DNA of 41,122 nucleotides from Vicinamibacteria bacterium (GTDB lineage: Bacteria; Acidobacteriota; Vicinamibacteria; Vicinamibacterales; UBA8438): positions 1 to 41,122 of the forward strand of contig JAJEFC010000094.1 of assembly GCA_022820675.1 (NCBI GenBank), given 5' to 3'. Position 1 is the stretch's first letter, and each line of letters opens with the position of its first letter. The position numbers and the translations under genes were made by a program. Shown here one piece after another: positions 25,727 through 34,226 of this stretch. The notes beneath the pieces are model-generated. The model did not search any database and had not been told where the DNA came from. It saw nothing but the letters and a program-made list of their open reading frames with translations.

Positions 25727-26830
25727 CTACAGCTCGCACGTTCCGTCGACGCACGGTGCCCGGCCGCCCGGCGGGCGGCCGTCGAGGGCGCGCAGGACCG
25801 GCGACGTCATGTGTCCCCAACCCGGCAGGAAGGCCGAGAAGCGGCCGGCGTCGCCGCCGGCGACGAAGAGATGGATGTCGTCGGGGGTCGGCACGATGGG
25901 GATGCGGGCGCCGGGCCGGCGGCGGTACCAGCGCGGCAGGTTGCGGTTGTAGATGCGGCCGTAGCGGCCGCCGAAGCTGATGTCGTCCCAGGTGTTCTCG
26001 GTGTGCGACCAGAGATAGCGCCGCACGTCGCTGCGCGTCCAGCCGCGGGCGGCGATGGTCGCGGCGTGCTCGGGGCCGATGACGACGGCGCAGGAGCCGC
26101 TGCTGACGGCGTTGTTGTGGGCGATGGTGCTCATGGCCGAGACGATGCTGTCGAGCACCCCCTCGGGGTCGTGGGCCACGTGGTTGGTCACGCTGTGGGG
26201 GCCCTCGGCCGCGATGCAGAAGACGGTGCTGTCCCCGGGGCGGTAGCCCTGCTCGACGTGGTACGGCGCCCACGGGCTCGCCTCCTCGTTCTCGGCGATG
26301 CAGAACGTGTACTTGCCGGGGTGGCCCAGGGTGCTCTTGTCGAGGTCGCCGGGCTGCGCGCCGCCGACGTTGAGCAGCACCAAGCGGACGGCGCGGCCGA
26401 TGGTCGCGTTGGCCCGGTTGCCCGAGCCGAAGACGTTGGCGCCGGCGTTCATCCCGATCTCGGTGCGGACGGGACCGTTGACGACGAGCAGGGGGGCCGC
26501 CATGTGGGTCGTCGCCTGCACGCCGTGGAGGTTGAAGTGGGAGCTGCACAGGGCGAGCATCGCCGACCTGACCAGCGGCGCGTACGCGGGCCGGCAGCCC
26601 GCGAGCACGAGGTTGACGGCGAGGACCTCGCGGGTGAGGTTGCCCCACCGCGGGGGGACCCGGGTCTCGACCCGCTCCGGCTCTCCGCCGAGCGCGGCGA
26701 CCATCGCCCCGACGGATTCCGGGGTCGGGGGGACGACGGGGAGGCCGTCCGTCCAGCCCTGCCGGAAGTACCACTCGACGAGGTCGACGGCCTCGGCCGC
26801 CGGGGGCGATGCGGAGTGCTCGGTGCTCAT
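25727..26830 (-). CDS. Hypothetical 'WTDGLPVVPPT' protein, operon partner of the UGSC selenoprotein
   Basis: The 367-residue protein has the motif GWTDGLPVVPPTPE near residues 25-38, which I recognise from uncharacterised proteins of environmental bacteria. Other distinctive parts are GMNAGANVFGSGNRANATIG, NNAVSSGSCAVVIGPEHA and a C-terminal CVDGTCEL with two cysteines spaced CxxxxC. There is no signal peptide or membrane segment, so it is probably cytoplasmic. ATG 26830 has no strong ribosome site. Transcribed first in the unit and only 38 bp from the next frame, it likely acts with the selenoprotein, for example as the catalytic or substrate-binding half. The reaction is unknown. Confidence 0.7.
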   Translation of the reverse strand: MSTEHSASPPAAEAVDLVEWYFRQGWTDGLPVVPPTPESVGAMVAALGGEPERVETRVPPRWGNLTREVLAVNLVLAGCRPAYAPLVRSAMLALCSSHFNLHGVQATTHMAAPLLVVNGPVRTEIGMNAGANVFGSGNRANATIGRAVRLVLLNVGGAQPGDLDKSTLGHPGKYTFCIAENEEASPWAPYHVEQGYRPGDSTVFCIAAEGPHSVTNHVAHDPEGVLDSIVSAMSTIAHNNAVSSGSCAVVIGPEHAATIAARGWTRSDVRRYLWSHTENTWDDISFGGRYGRIYNRNLPRWYRRRPGARIPIVPTPDDIHLFVAGGDAGRFSAFLPGWGHMTSPVLRALDGRPPGGRAPCVDGTCEL

Positions 26831-27045
26831 GTCGTCATTATCCGAGGCAGGAAGCTGTACGGCCCGCCCGCAGTTCCTCTCCACGCTGTCTGCGGCTCCC
26901 GGCCGTCCGACGGTCCGGGCCGATCGCTCCTCGCGTCGCGGTCCGGGCGCCGACAGGCTGCGGTGCTCGTCGATCGGGGAGTCCGCCGTCAGGGATGCGG
27001 CCGACGTGCGGGCGCCCGTACCGCGTCCGGCCCGACCGCCGCCGT

Positions 27046-27732
27046 TCACAGCCGCAGCCGGACCAGCGTCCGGACCGCGACGATGAGGTCGCGCCAGTCG
27101 ATCTTCTTCCCGCTCACGTACGAGCGTCCCGAATAGCTTATCGGCACCTCGACGATCTCGATCCCCTGCCGCAGCACCCGCGCCGTCAGCTCCGGCTCGA
27201 CGTCGAAGCGGTCGGCGACCAGGGGCAGCTTCGCGATGACGTCGCGCGCGAACAGCTTGTAGCACGTCTCCATGTCCGTCAGCGACGCGCCGTAGAGCAG
27301 GTTCGTCAGCCGGGTGAGGAACACGTTGCCCATCCGCTGGGTGAAGAACATCGGCGGCCGGGCGCCCAGGAACCGCGAGCCGTAGACGACCCGGGCCCGC
27401 CCCTCGACGAGGGGGGCGAGCAGCCGCGGGTAGTCGCGCGGGTCGTACTCGAGGTCGCCGTCCTGGATGATGACGTAGTCGCCGGTGACCTTCGCGAGCC
27501 CGGTGCGGATGGCCGCCCCCTTGCCCCGGTTGCCGGCGTGGTGCTCGACGGCGACCCAGTCGGGCTGGCCCTCGACCCAGGCGTCGAGCCACTCGCGGGT
27601 GCCGTCGGTCGAGCCGTCGTCGACCACCACGATCTGCCGGTCGAGGTCGAGCTCGAGGGCGAGCACGCGAGACAGCACCTCCGCGATGGTGGCCGCCTCG
27701 TTGTAGACGGGGACGATGATCGACAGTCGCAA
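27046..27732 (-). CDS. Family 2 glycosyltransferase (DPM-like)
   Basis: The 228-residue protein is a GT-A fold enzyme of family 2. Nucleotide-sugar binding is shown by [14 protein letters not shown] (3-16), [11 protein letters not shown] (36-45) and [13 protein letters not shown] (67-79). The metal motif is QDGDLEYDP at 90-98. The closest type is dolichol/undecaprenyl-phosphate mannosyl- or glucosyltransferase (DPM1-like), which charges a lipid carrier at the membrane face. No C-terminal membrane anchor is present, which fits the short DPM1 form. It is followed by 215 bp without a recognised gene before the WTDGLP gene, so a shared transcript is possible but unproven. Confidence 0.9.
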   Translation of the reverse strand: MRLSIIVPVYNEAATIAEVLSRVLALELDLDRQIVVVDDGSTDGTREWLDAWVEGQPDWVAVEHHAGNRGKGAAIRTGLAKVTGDYVIIQDGDLEYDPRDYPRLLAPLVEGRARVVYGSRFLGARPPMFFTQRMGNVFLTRLTNLLYGASLTDMETCYKLFARDVIAKLPLVADRFDVEPELTARVLRQGIEIVEVPISYSGRSYVSGKKIDWRDLIVAVRTLVRLRL

Positions 27733-27753
27733 GGGGATCCGCCGCTGGCCAAA

Positions 27754-28047
27754 TCAGGGGAATTCGGTGACGTCCCTCCGCATGCACCGGCGAAGATCGT
27801 CCTCTGTCTCGATGACGTAGCTCGTGCGGTGGAGCTCCGGGTGCTCGTTGCAGTTTGCGTACCCTTCGGGCTCACCTTCGTGCTTCCCGGTCTTCTTGAC
27901 CACCCAGGAGGCCTCCGGCCGCGGGTCGCCCAGGTACTGGCCCGACGATCGCTTCGGTACCCCGAGAACACCGGCGAACGCCTCGTACGTGCATCGCAAG
28001 CGGGCGCGATTCAGATAGTCGAGAATCGGCTCTGGAGACCAGTTCAT
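27754..28047 (-). CDS. Small hypothetical protein, 97 residues
   Basis: ATG 28047 to stop 27754. The sequence contains LDYLNRARLRCTYEAFAGVL, SSGQYLGDPRPEASWVVKK, EPEGYANCNEHPELH and TEDDLRRCM. I recall similar small proteins with the GxxLGxxRPEASWVV core in other environmental genomes but cannot name a family. The start of the protein reads like a short winged or helix-turn-helix unit (FAGVLGVPKRSSGQYLG), so DNA binding is a guess. It lies between the quinoprotein and the glycosyltransferase on the same strand, 21 bp from the latter. Confidence 0.6.
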   Translation of the reverse strand: MNWSPEPILDYLNRARLRCTYEAFAGVLGVPKRSSGQYLGDPRPEASWVVKKTGKHEGEPEGYANCNEHPELHRTSYVIETEDDLRRCMRRDVTEFP

Positions 28048-28157
28048 TCTCAGGCCCTTCGTCGGGCAGGTCGCCTGCCAGGGCGCCCAAGCGGGCGGAG
28101 ATCGCCAGCTCGACGGGTCCGCTCGGCGGCGACCACGGGACGCTGCGGCGCGGAGCC

Positions 28158-29915
28158 CTACTCGTCCAGCCCGAAGGTGTACAGCGTGTTGCCGATGGTC
28201 ATCGTCACGAACTGCCGGCCGCCGACCGCGTAGCTCATCGGCGAGGCGTTGACCCGGCCGCCCAGGGAGATCTGCCACAGGGGGGCGCCGCTCTCGGCGT
28301 CGAGGGCGTAGAAGTAGCCGTCGACGCTGGCGCTGAACACGAGGTCGCCGGCGGTGGCCAGCACCCCGGCCCGGCTCCGCGGCGTCATCGGGAACTCCCA
28401 GCGGACGTCGCCGGTGGCCGGGTCGATGGCGCGGATGGCGCTGTGGTAGTGGTCGATGGGCAGCGGGGTCTCGGTGCCGCCGCCCAGATAGGTGTCGCCC
28501 TCGACGTACTCCTCGTCGCGGATGAAGAACAGCGCCTCGCCGTCGAACGCGTTGACGTAGAGCAGGCCGGTGCGCGGGCTGTAGGCGGGCGACCACCAGT
28601 TGGTGGCGCCGCCCGCGATGGGGGCGACGAGGGTGCCGGTGCGGCTGGGCGACGTGTTCGGCCGCCGGATGGGCCGGCCGTTCGAGTCGAGCCCCTCGGC
28701 CCAGGTCTGGTGCGCGAACGCCTCGCCGAGCAGGAACTCGCCGGTCGCCCGGTCGAGGGTGTAGTAGAACCCGTTGCGGTTGGCCCACAGCATCGCCTGG
28801 CGCGGCTCGCCGTCGAGCTCGATGTCGGCGAGGACGGGAATCTGTATCGCGTCCCAGTCGTGGATGTCGTGCGGGGTGAACTGGAAGTACCACGACATCT
28901 CCCCGGTGTCGCCGTCGAGGGCGAGGACCGAGTCGGAGTAGAGGTTGTCGCCGGGCCGGACCTCGCCGTTCCAGTCGGGGCCGGGGTTGCCGGTGCCCCA
29001 GTAGACGAGGTTCAGCTCGGGGTCGTACGACCCGGTGATCCAGGTCGGGGACCCGCCGGTGCGCCACGAGTCGCCGGCCCACGTGAGGTTGTCGGGATGG
29101 TCGGGCCCGGGAATGGTGTAGGTGCGCCACTCGAGCTCGCCGGTGCGGGCGTCGTAGGCGTCGAGGAAGCCGCGGATGCCGAACTCGCCGCCGGCGATGC
29201 CCGTCACGATGCGGTCCTTGACGACAAGGGGGGCGGCGGTCTTGCTGTAGCCGCCGCGGTGGTCGGCGACCTCGCGGTTCCAGACCAGGCTGCCGGTGCG
29301 GGCGTCGATGGCCACGAGGTGGGCGTCGAGGGTGCTCATGAAGAGCAGCTCGTCGAGAATCGCCACCCCGCGGTTGTTGCGGCCGCAGCAGATGCGCAGG
29401 TCGTCGGGCAGGGGGTGGTCGTAGCGCCAGAACGGCCGGCCGGTGGCGGCGTCCACCGCGACCACGTTGCTGGGCGACTCGGTGATGAACATCACCCCGT
29501 CGACCACGAGGGGCGTCGTCTCGGCGCGGTCGAGCTGGGGGATGTGGTGGGCCCACTTGAGCTCGAGGTCGGCGACGTTGCTCCGGTCGATATGGTCGAG
29601 GCGGCTGAATCGCTGGCTGTCGAGGGTGCCGTTGTACATCAGCCAGTTGTGGGGCTCGTCGGCCGCGTTGACCAGCCGCTCCCACGTCACCGGGGTGAAC
29701 ATGGGGGCGCCCTCGGCGGGGGCCTGGGCGTGGAGCGGCGGCGCGGCCGGTCCCGTCGCGAGCGCCGCCGCGGCGAGAGCCAGCCTGATGAACCCCGGAG
29801 CCGGGCGTCCGGCCGCTGCCGATCGCTCGGCCGCCGCGGGCGAGGTCCGTGCCGGGCCTGCAGCCTGGCCGGACGAGGCCGTTCTGGACCAGCGGGGTGA
29901 GTTGGGCCGGGTCAT
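28158..29915 (-). CDS. PQQ-dependent alcohol dehydrogenase (quinoprotein)
   Basis: This periplasmic eight-bladed quinoprotein has 585 residues. After an unusual 40-residue Ser/Ala/Arg-rich leader comes a signal segment (about 41-63, ending LHAQ). The vicinal Cys pair expected to form the disulfide ring under PQQ is at 176-177 (RICCGRNN). W-blade repeats such as AAPLVVKDRIVTG, YWGTGNPGPDW and LYTFGLDE are typical. The presumed catalytic Asp lies in HDWDAIQ; lanthanide enzymes have a second Asp two positions later, and here Ile is found, so a calcium-type site is more likely. GGAGGGAACC precedes ATG 29915. Two further in-frame ATGs with the same ribosome site exist upstream (30053, 30119) because of tandem duplication. 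It is co-transcribed after the diheme cytochrome, the likely electron acceptor. Confidence 0.9.
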   Translation of the reverse strand: MTRPNSPRWSRTASSGQAAGPARTSPAAAERSAAAGRPAPGFIRLALAAAALATGPAAPPLHAQAPAEGAPMFTPVTWERLVNAADEPHNWLMYNGTLDSQRFSRLDHIDRSNVADLELKWAHHIPQLDRAETTPLVVDGVMFITESPSNVVAVDAATGRPFWRYDHPLPDDLRICCGRNNRGVAILDELLFMSTLDAHLVAIDARTGSLVWNREVADHRGGYSKTAAPLVVKDRIVTGIAGGEFGIRGFLDAYDARTGELEWRTYTIPGPDHPDNLTWAGDSWRTGGSPTWITGSYDPELNLVYWGTGNPGPDWNGEVRPGDNLYSDSVLALDGDTGEMSWYFQFTPHDIHDWDAIQIPVLADIELDGEPRQAMLWANRNGFYYTLDRATGEFLLGEAFAHQTWAEGLDSNGRPIRRPNTSPSRTGTLVAPIAGGATNWWSPAYSPRTGLLYVNAFDGEALFFIRDEEYVEGDTYLGGGTETPLPIDHYHSAIRAIDPATGDVRWEFPMTPRSRAGVLATAGDLVFSASVDGYFYALDAESGAPLWQISLGGRVNASPMSYAVGGRQFVTMTIGNTLYTFGLDE

Positions 29916-30135
29916 GGTTCCCTCCGCAGGGCGTGGCGAGCGGCCGGTCCCGCCGCGGTGGCGAGCCTTCATCAGCGTGCAGGGCCGGGATTCCTCCGCA
30001 GGGCGCAGCGAGCGGCGGTGACGAGCATTCGTCAGGGTGCGGGACAGGGTCATGGTTCCCTCCGCAGGGCGCAGCGAGCGGCGGTGACGAGCATTCGTCA
30101 GGGTGCGGGGCGGGGTCATGGTTCCCTCCGCAGGG
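29912..30135. repeat. Tandem repeat (66-bp unit) amplifying a ribosome site and ATGA stop/start junction
   Basis: Copies begin at 29912, near 29990 (lacking the ATG), at 30050 and at 30116 (partial, continuing into the cytochrome gene). Units at 30050 and 30116 are 66 bp apart and nearly identical. On the minus strand each full copy reads GGAGGGAACCATGAC, a ribosome site plus start. At 30116-30119 this ATGA overlaps the cytochrome stop. All three ATGs (30119, 30053, 29915) are in one open frame. Confidence 0.88.
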
Positions 30136-30922
30136 AATAGAGGTATGCCACCAGGTCGGTCCGCTCCTGCGCGGTCAGGGTCGCCGCGTAGCCGGGCATG
30201 GTGGAGGCCTGGGTCCGCTCGTACGACCAGTCGCCGTACTTGGAGAAAGCCCGCAGGTTCTCGTCGGCGTCCATGATGCGATACGTGAAGGTGTCCTCGC
30301 TCATCCGCAGGCCCTCGACCGTCTCGCCGCCGGGGCCGGTCGCGGTGATCGTCCACCAGCGGGGGAGCACGCGGGCGTCGGGGTCGACGAGGTCGCTCTC
30401 GAGCTCGGCGGGGGTGCGCCGGTCGCCCACGGACGACAGGTCCGGCCCGAGGCGGCCGCCGTCGCCGTTCACCATGTGACAGCGCGCGCAGTCGCCCTTG
30501 CCGGCGAAGAGGGCCGCTCCGGCCGCGGCCGACCCGCCGGGATCGACGGCGGCGGGGGCGAGGGAGCGCAGGAAGGTGACGATCTGCCACACTGACTGCT
30601 CCGTCGAGTCCGCGCCGAGCCCGATCATCGCGGTGCCGTCGATGCCGTCCCGGATGACCCGGAACAGCCCCGCGTCGCCGTCGGCGCGCTGGAACCGCCC
30701 CGTCGACAGGTCCGGTCCGCCCACCTCCGGGTTCCCGGTGGCGTTGATGCCGTGGCACGTCGAGCACTGGGCCTGGTAGCTCTGCCGGCCCATCCGCACG
30801 TCGATCCGGCTCGTGAAGGGGTTCTCCGGCTCCTGGGCCCGCGCGGCCGCAGGCCACGGGACGGCGGCGACGGCCATCAGCAGTGCAATGCCGCTCCAGG
30901 GCGCGATGGTCGTTCTGTGCAT
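30116..30922 (-). CDS. Diheme c-type cytochrome
   Basis: A signal peptide (residues 1-30, ending AARAQ) precedes two cytochrome c domains. The heme motifs are CSTCH (53-57) and CARCH (145-149), and the sixth-ligand Met candidates include the one in STMPGY near the C-terminus. The 268-residue periplasmic protein would accept electrons from a quinoprotein. GGAGG lies 7 nt before ATG 30922. The stop overlaps an ATG in frame with the downstream PQQ dehydrogenase (ATGA), so the two are translationally coupled, or were before the repeat expanded. The second quinoprotein lies just upstream on the same strand, separated by 339 bp. Confidence 0.9.
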   Translation of the reverse strand: MHRTTIAPWSGIALLMAVAAVPWPAAARAQEPENPFTSRIDVRMGRQSYQAQCSTCHGINATGNPEVGGPDLSTGRFQRADGDAGLFRVIRDGIDGTAMIGLGADSTEQSVWQIVTFLRSLAPAAVDPGGSAAAGAALFAGKGDCARCHMVNGDGGRLGPDLSSVGDRRTPAELESDLVDPDARVLPRWWTITATGPGGETVEGLRMSEDTFTYRIMDADENLRAFSKYGDWSYERTQASTMPGYAATLTAQERTDLVAYLYSLRREP

Positions 30923-31261
30923 GGATGATCCTCCGGGAGCCCCGCGGCCGACGTCCCGCGGCGTTCGAGCCGGCACTGCGTCGCGTGCGGATATCGGGCG
31001 GCTCTTCGATTGCCCGTACCCGAACTGCCGTGAGCGGGACACCGCCGACCCCGACTTCATGGAATGCGGCCGACACGTGCCGCAGCGGAGCGCGATCCCG
31101 GACGGTCGGTGCGTCCGGCGCCCTCGACCAGGGCGGTGTTCCCGGCAAGGGCTCCCATCGCCGCGCAACGCTTCGCCGGGGCCGGCGCAACCCGGCGCTT
31201 CATCTCGGACTCCGATACCGTCGCCGCCGCACGTGGCGTTGCCGACGATCCGCGACCCGCG
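30923..31261. other. Intergenic region between quinoprotein and diheme cytochrome genes
   Basis: 339 bp holding the cytochrome's ribosome site at its left end. Open frames exist on both strands but read as shadow-like Arg/Pro-rich sequence. No promoter, hairpin or RNA gene is recognised. Confidence 0.4.
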
Positions 31262-33247
31262 TCACTCCGCTTCCGGCAAGGCCAGCGCGATGAGTTCGCT
31301 CGCCATGTCGTCCCAGCCGACGGTGGCGATGATGAACTGGCGGCCATCGATCATATAGGTCATCGGGGCGCCGGTGGTGCCGCCCGGCAACTCCATCTCC
31401 CACACCACCTCGCCGGTGGCCTTGTCGTAGGCGCGGAACATCTTGCCCCCCGGCCCGTTGTACCACTGGGGCAGGGCCGAGACCCCGGTGTTGCCGCCCT
31501 CGCCCAGGAACACCAGCGACTTCGTGACGAGCACCGAGGCGCGTCCCCCCTGGCCCAGCCGCGGCAGGTCGAGGTCGCGCAGCGCCGGATGGTTGCGCGG
31601 GCCCTCGCCGTTGGCGACCTGCCAGGCGATGTCGCCGGCGTTCATGTCGATGGCGGTCAGCCGGCCGTAGGGCGGTTTGAACATCGACAGGCCCTGCGGC
31701 CCCAGCAGCGGCGTGTACCGCTCCCGCACCAGCCGCACGTCGGCCCGCGGGTGCTCGGACGGCACGAGGGCGACGACGTTCTGGCTGTAGGCGGAAGGCA
31801 CGTAGAGCATGCCGGTCTCCGGGTCGACCCCGGCCCCGCTCCAGCTCGCGCCGCCGGCGGTGCCGGGGCTGAAGATGGTGCCCTTCTTGCCGCCGGGCCG
31901 GGGGTCGAGCAGGATCGGCGCGGTGAACATGGGCCCCCACACGTACTGGTCCAGCAGCTCGACGGCCTCGGCCCGCAGCTCGGGCGTGAAGTCGATGAGG
32001 TCGTCCACCGTCACGCCCTGCAGCTCGAACGGCGGCGGCTTCGTGGGGAACGGCTGGGTCGGGGCCAGCCGCTCGCCGGGCACGTCCGAGGCGGGGACCG
32101 GCCGCTCCTCGATGGGCCACACCGGCTCGCCCGTGACCCGGTCGAAGACGTAGGTGAACGCCTGCTTGCTGGGCTGGGCGACGGCCTTGATCTCCCGACC
32201 GTCGACGGTGATGTCCATCAGCACCGCCGACGACGCGAAGTCGTAGTCCCACACCCCGTGGTGGATGGCCTGGAAGTGCCAGAGCCGCTCGCCGGTGCGG
32301 GAGTCGACGGCGACGAGGCTCTCCGCGAACAGGTTGTCGCCGGGCCGGTGGCCGCCGTAGTAGTCGTTGGTCGGGGTCGAGAGCGGCAGGTAGACGATGC
32401 CCAGCTCCTCGTCGCCGGTGGGGTGGGCCCACATGTTGGTGTTGCCGCTGTACTCCCACGACGCGCGGTCGTCGACGGGGTCGGCCCCCCACGTCTCCAC
32501 CCCGAACTCGTTCTCGAGCGGAATCGTGTGGAAGGTCCACACGTGCTCGCCGGTCCGCACGTCGTAGCCGCGGACGTCGCCGCGGGGCGACTCCTTGTTG
32601 GCGGTGCGCTGGGCGGTGGTGATGTCCTCGACGAACGAGCCGATGACGACGACGTCGTTGACGATGATGGGGGCCGAGTTCCAGTAGAAGTCGGGGAAGG
32701 GGCGCAGCAGCCCCTCGCGCAGGTCGACCTCGCCGGCCTCGCCGAACCCGGGGTCGCGTTCTCCGGTGCGGGCGTCGAGTGACACCAGCCTCGGGCCGAG
32801 GGTCGCGAGCACGCGGCGCTCCTCGCCGTCGGTCCAGTACGCGACGCCGCGCGTCTGCCGCACCCGCACCCCGTCGCTCGGGCCGGTGTTCCAGACCACC
32901 TCGCCGGTGGTCGGCTCGAGGGCCGCGATGGTCCCCAGGCCCGTGCTGAAGTAGAGCAGGCCGCCGGCCATGAGCGGCGTCGTCTGCGAGCCGACGGGGC
33001 CGCGGGTGGTCTCGCCGTTGCGGATGGCGTCGGGAATCACCGGCTGCCGCCACGCGATCTCGAGATCCGCCACCGTCTCCGCATCGATCTGGTCCAGGGG
33101 CAGGTACTTGGTGCCGGCCCGGTCGCCCGCGTAGGCCGGCCACTCGACCGTCTGGCCGCTGGCGGGGAGCGCCGCCGCGCCCAGGGCCACCGTCCCCGCC
33201 AGGACCATGGCCCCGGCCCGCACGCCACGATTCGTCCGCTCCCGCAT
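31262..33247 (-). CDS. PQQ-dependent dehydrogenase (glucose/quinate dehydrogenase-like quinoprotein)
   Basis: The 661-residue protein has a signal peptide (1-31, ending ASGQ) and then an eight-bladed PQQ propeller: WPAYAGDRAGTKYLPLDQID, GDVRGYDVRTGEHVWTFHT, HHGVWDYDFASSAVLMDI and PMTYMIDGRQFIIA. The HHGVWDYD region is where membrane glucose and quinate dehydrogenases have their catalytic Asp. It lacks the N-terminal membrane helices of mGDH, so it is a soluble periplasmic form. AGGAGG lies 6 nt before ATG 33247. The likely role is oxidation of sugars or other alcohols in the periplasm, passing electrons to a cytochrome or quinone. The substrate cannot be told from sequence alone. Confidence 0.9.
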   Translation of the reverse strand: MRERTNRGVRAGAMVLAGTVALGAAALPASGQTVEWPAYAGDRAGTKYLPLDQIDAETVADLEIAWRQPVIPDAIRNGETTRGPVGSQTTPLMAGGLLYFSTGLGTIAALEPTTGEVVWNTGPSDGVRVRQTRGVAYWTDGEERRVLATLGPRLVSLDARTGERDPGFGEAGEVDLREGLLRPFPDFYWNSAPIIVNDVVVIGSFVEDITTAQRTANKESPRGDVRGYDVRTGEHVWTFHTIPLENEFGVETWGADPVDDRASWEYSGNTNMWAHPTGDEELGIVYLPLSTPTNDYYGGHRPGDNLFAESLVAVDSRTGERLWHFQAIHHGVWDYDFASSAVLMDITVDGREIKAVAQPSKQAFTYVFDRVTGEPVWPIEERPVPASDVPGERLAPTQPFPTKPPPFELQGVTVDDLIDFTPELRAEAVELLDQYVWGPMFTAPILLDPRPGGKKGTIFSPGTAGGASWSGAGVDPETGMLYVPSAYSQNVVALVPSEHPRADVRLVRERYTPLLGPQGLSMFKPPYGRLTAIDMNAGDIAWQVANGEGPRNHPALRDLDLPRLGQGGRASVLVTKSLVFLGEGGNTGVSALPQWYNGPGGKMFRAYDKATGEVVWEMELPGGTTGAPMTYMIDGRQFIIATVGWDDMASELIALALPEAE

Positions 33248-33619
33248 CGCTGTCCTCCTGGAATCGGCGCCAGTCTACCGCAATTGCCGGCGCCGCAGCC
33301 CGCCTGGCACTCGCGCCGGATGGCGATTGTCGCGGGATGGAGGCCCAGTGCCGGCGAGTCATCGCCCGGGGTGCGCACACCTGCCGATGGCGATCGAGAT
33401 CGTTCCGGTTCCGCGGGCTACGATGGGAGTGTCCGCGTCCGCGGCGGTCGCCCGTCGAGGAGCATCCGGATGATGGCGATTTCGGTATCGCCGCTTCAAA
33501 ATATCATGATGATTTGAAGTGTATGTTCAAAAACGCCGCCGCCTTCTCCGCCCCTGTCAGGAATTCCTCCTCCCGCGGGGGCCCGCAGCCCGGCCGGCGT
33601 CCGGCGGGTGCGCCGGACA
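33248..33619. other. Intergenic region with an AT-rich inverted repeat
   Basis: 372 bp without a convincing gene. It contains CTTCAAA (33494-33500) and TTTGAAG (33513-33519), a perfect 7-bp inverted repeat around ATATCATGATGA. This is the most AT-rich patch I saw in the window, and another TTCAAA follows near 33526. It could be an operator or an insertion scar. Confidence 0.4.
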
Positions 33620-33985
33620 TCACGACCTCAGTCTTCGGACGCGGATCCGGTTCCGCCGGAAGACGACGATGGCGCCCTCGTCGAGGTCTTCGGCGACGGT
33701 GTGCAGATGCGCCAGGAGCAGACGCGCCTGATGATCCGGCTGGCGCGGCGACCCCTGCCGGAAGAGGATCAGCGACGGATAGTGCTGCTGCCGGAGGCTG
33801 AGCAACGCTCCGAAGTCCGTGTCCGCGGACACCAGGACTCGCCGCTCGAGAAGGGCCGTCTGGAAGACCACCTCATCTGCAGCATGCTGCAGCCCCTTGG
33901 TACGAAGATGGATGGCGTCGTGCCCGGCCGCTCGAAGAATGCGCGCGACCTCGGGAGAGAGGGCGTTGTCGATCAGGAACTTCAT
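33620..33985 (-). CDS. DUF5615 family PIN-like toxin
   Basis: The 121-residue protein begins KFLIDNALSPEVARILRAAG and contains LVSADTDFGALL, the two acidic blocks of DUF5615 PIN-like proteins. These acidic residues resemble the metal site of PIN ribonucleases, so RNA cleavage is the expected activity. Its ATG overlaps the stop of the DUF433 gene by four bases (ATGA), the usual coupling in this toxin-antitoxin type. The C-terminus is rich in Arg (FRRNRIRVRRLRS). The pair is complete, with no sign of truncation. Confidence 0.87.
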   Translation of the reverse strand: MKFLIDNALSPEVARILRAAGHDAIHLRTKGLQHAADEVVFQTALLERRVLVSADTDFGALLSLRQQHYPSLILFRQGSPRQPDHQARLLLAHLHTVAEDLDEGAIVVFRRNRIRVRRLRS

Positions 33986-34212
33986 CCGGTCGAGAGCAGT
34001 GGGATCTCTCGCTCGCGAACAGCGTCCGCTGCGAAACGGAGGGCCTCCGCGACGTCCTCGGCTTCCAGATCCGGGTAGGCGCCAAGGATGTCCGCCACGC
34101 TCATTCCGTCGGCGACCATTCCCACGATCGTGGCCACCGGCACCCGCAGGCCTCTGATGCAGGGAACCCCCCCCATACGGGCGGGGTCCGCGGTAATCCT
34201 CGCAAACACCAT
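33982..34212 (-). CDS. DUF433 family antitoxin
   Basis: DUF433 proteins pair with DUF5615 toxins and carry a helix-turn-helix. The core PARMGGVPCIRGLRVPVATI and the DGMSVADILGAYPDLEAEDV helix pair are typical. ATG 34212 gives 76 residues. GGAGGTGAT sits so close that a GTG at 34209 is an equally good start, and an ATG at 34251 is open but would lie within the promoter. The gene is preceded by a palindrome and a perfect TATAAT, suggesting self-repression by the complex. Confidence 0.85.
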   Translation of the reverse strand: MVFARITADPARMGGVPCIRGLRVPVATIVGMVADGMSVADILGAYPDLEAEDVAEALRFAADAVREREIPLLSTG

Positions 34213-34226
34213 CACCTCCACGTTCT

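Noticed and set aside
29912..30135. Possible CRISPR array or phage attachment site
   Set aside because: Units are head-to-tail with no spacers and contain gene ends and ribosome sites.
29916..31190. The open frame extending the PQQ dehydrogenase upstream as far as 31190
   Set aside because: Beyond 30119 it overlaps the diheme cytochrome in another frame and has no protein-like features.
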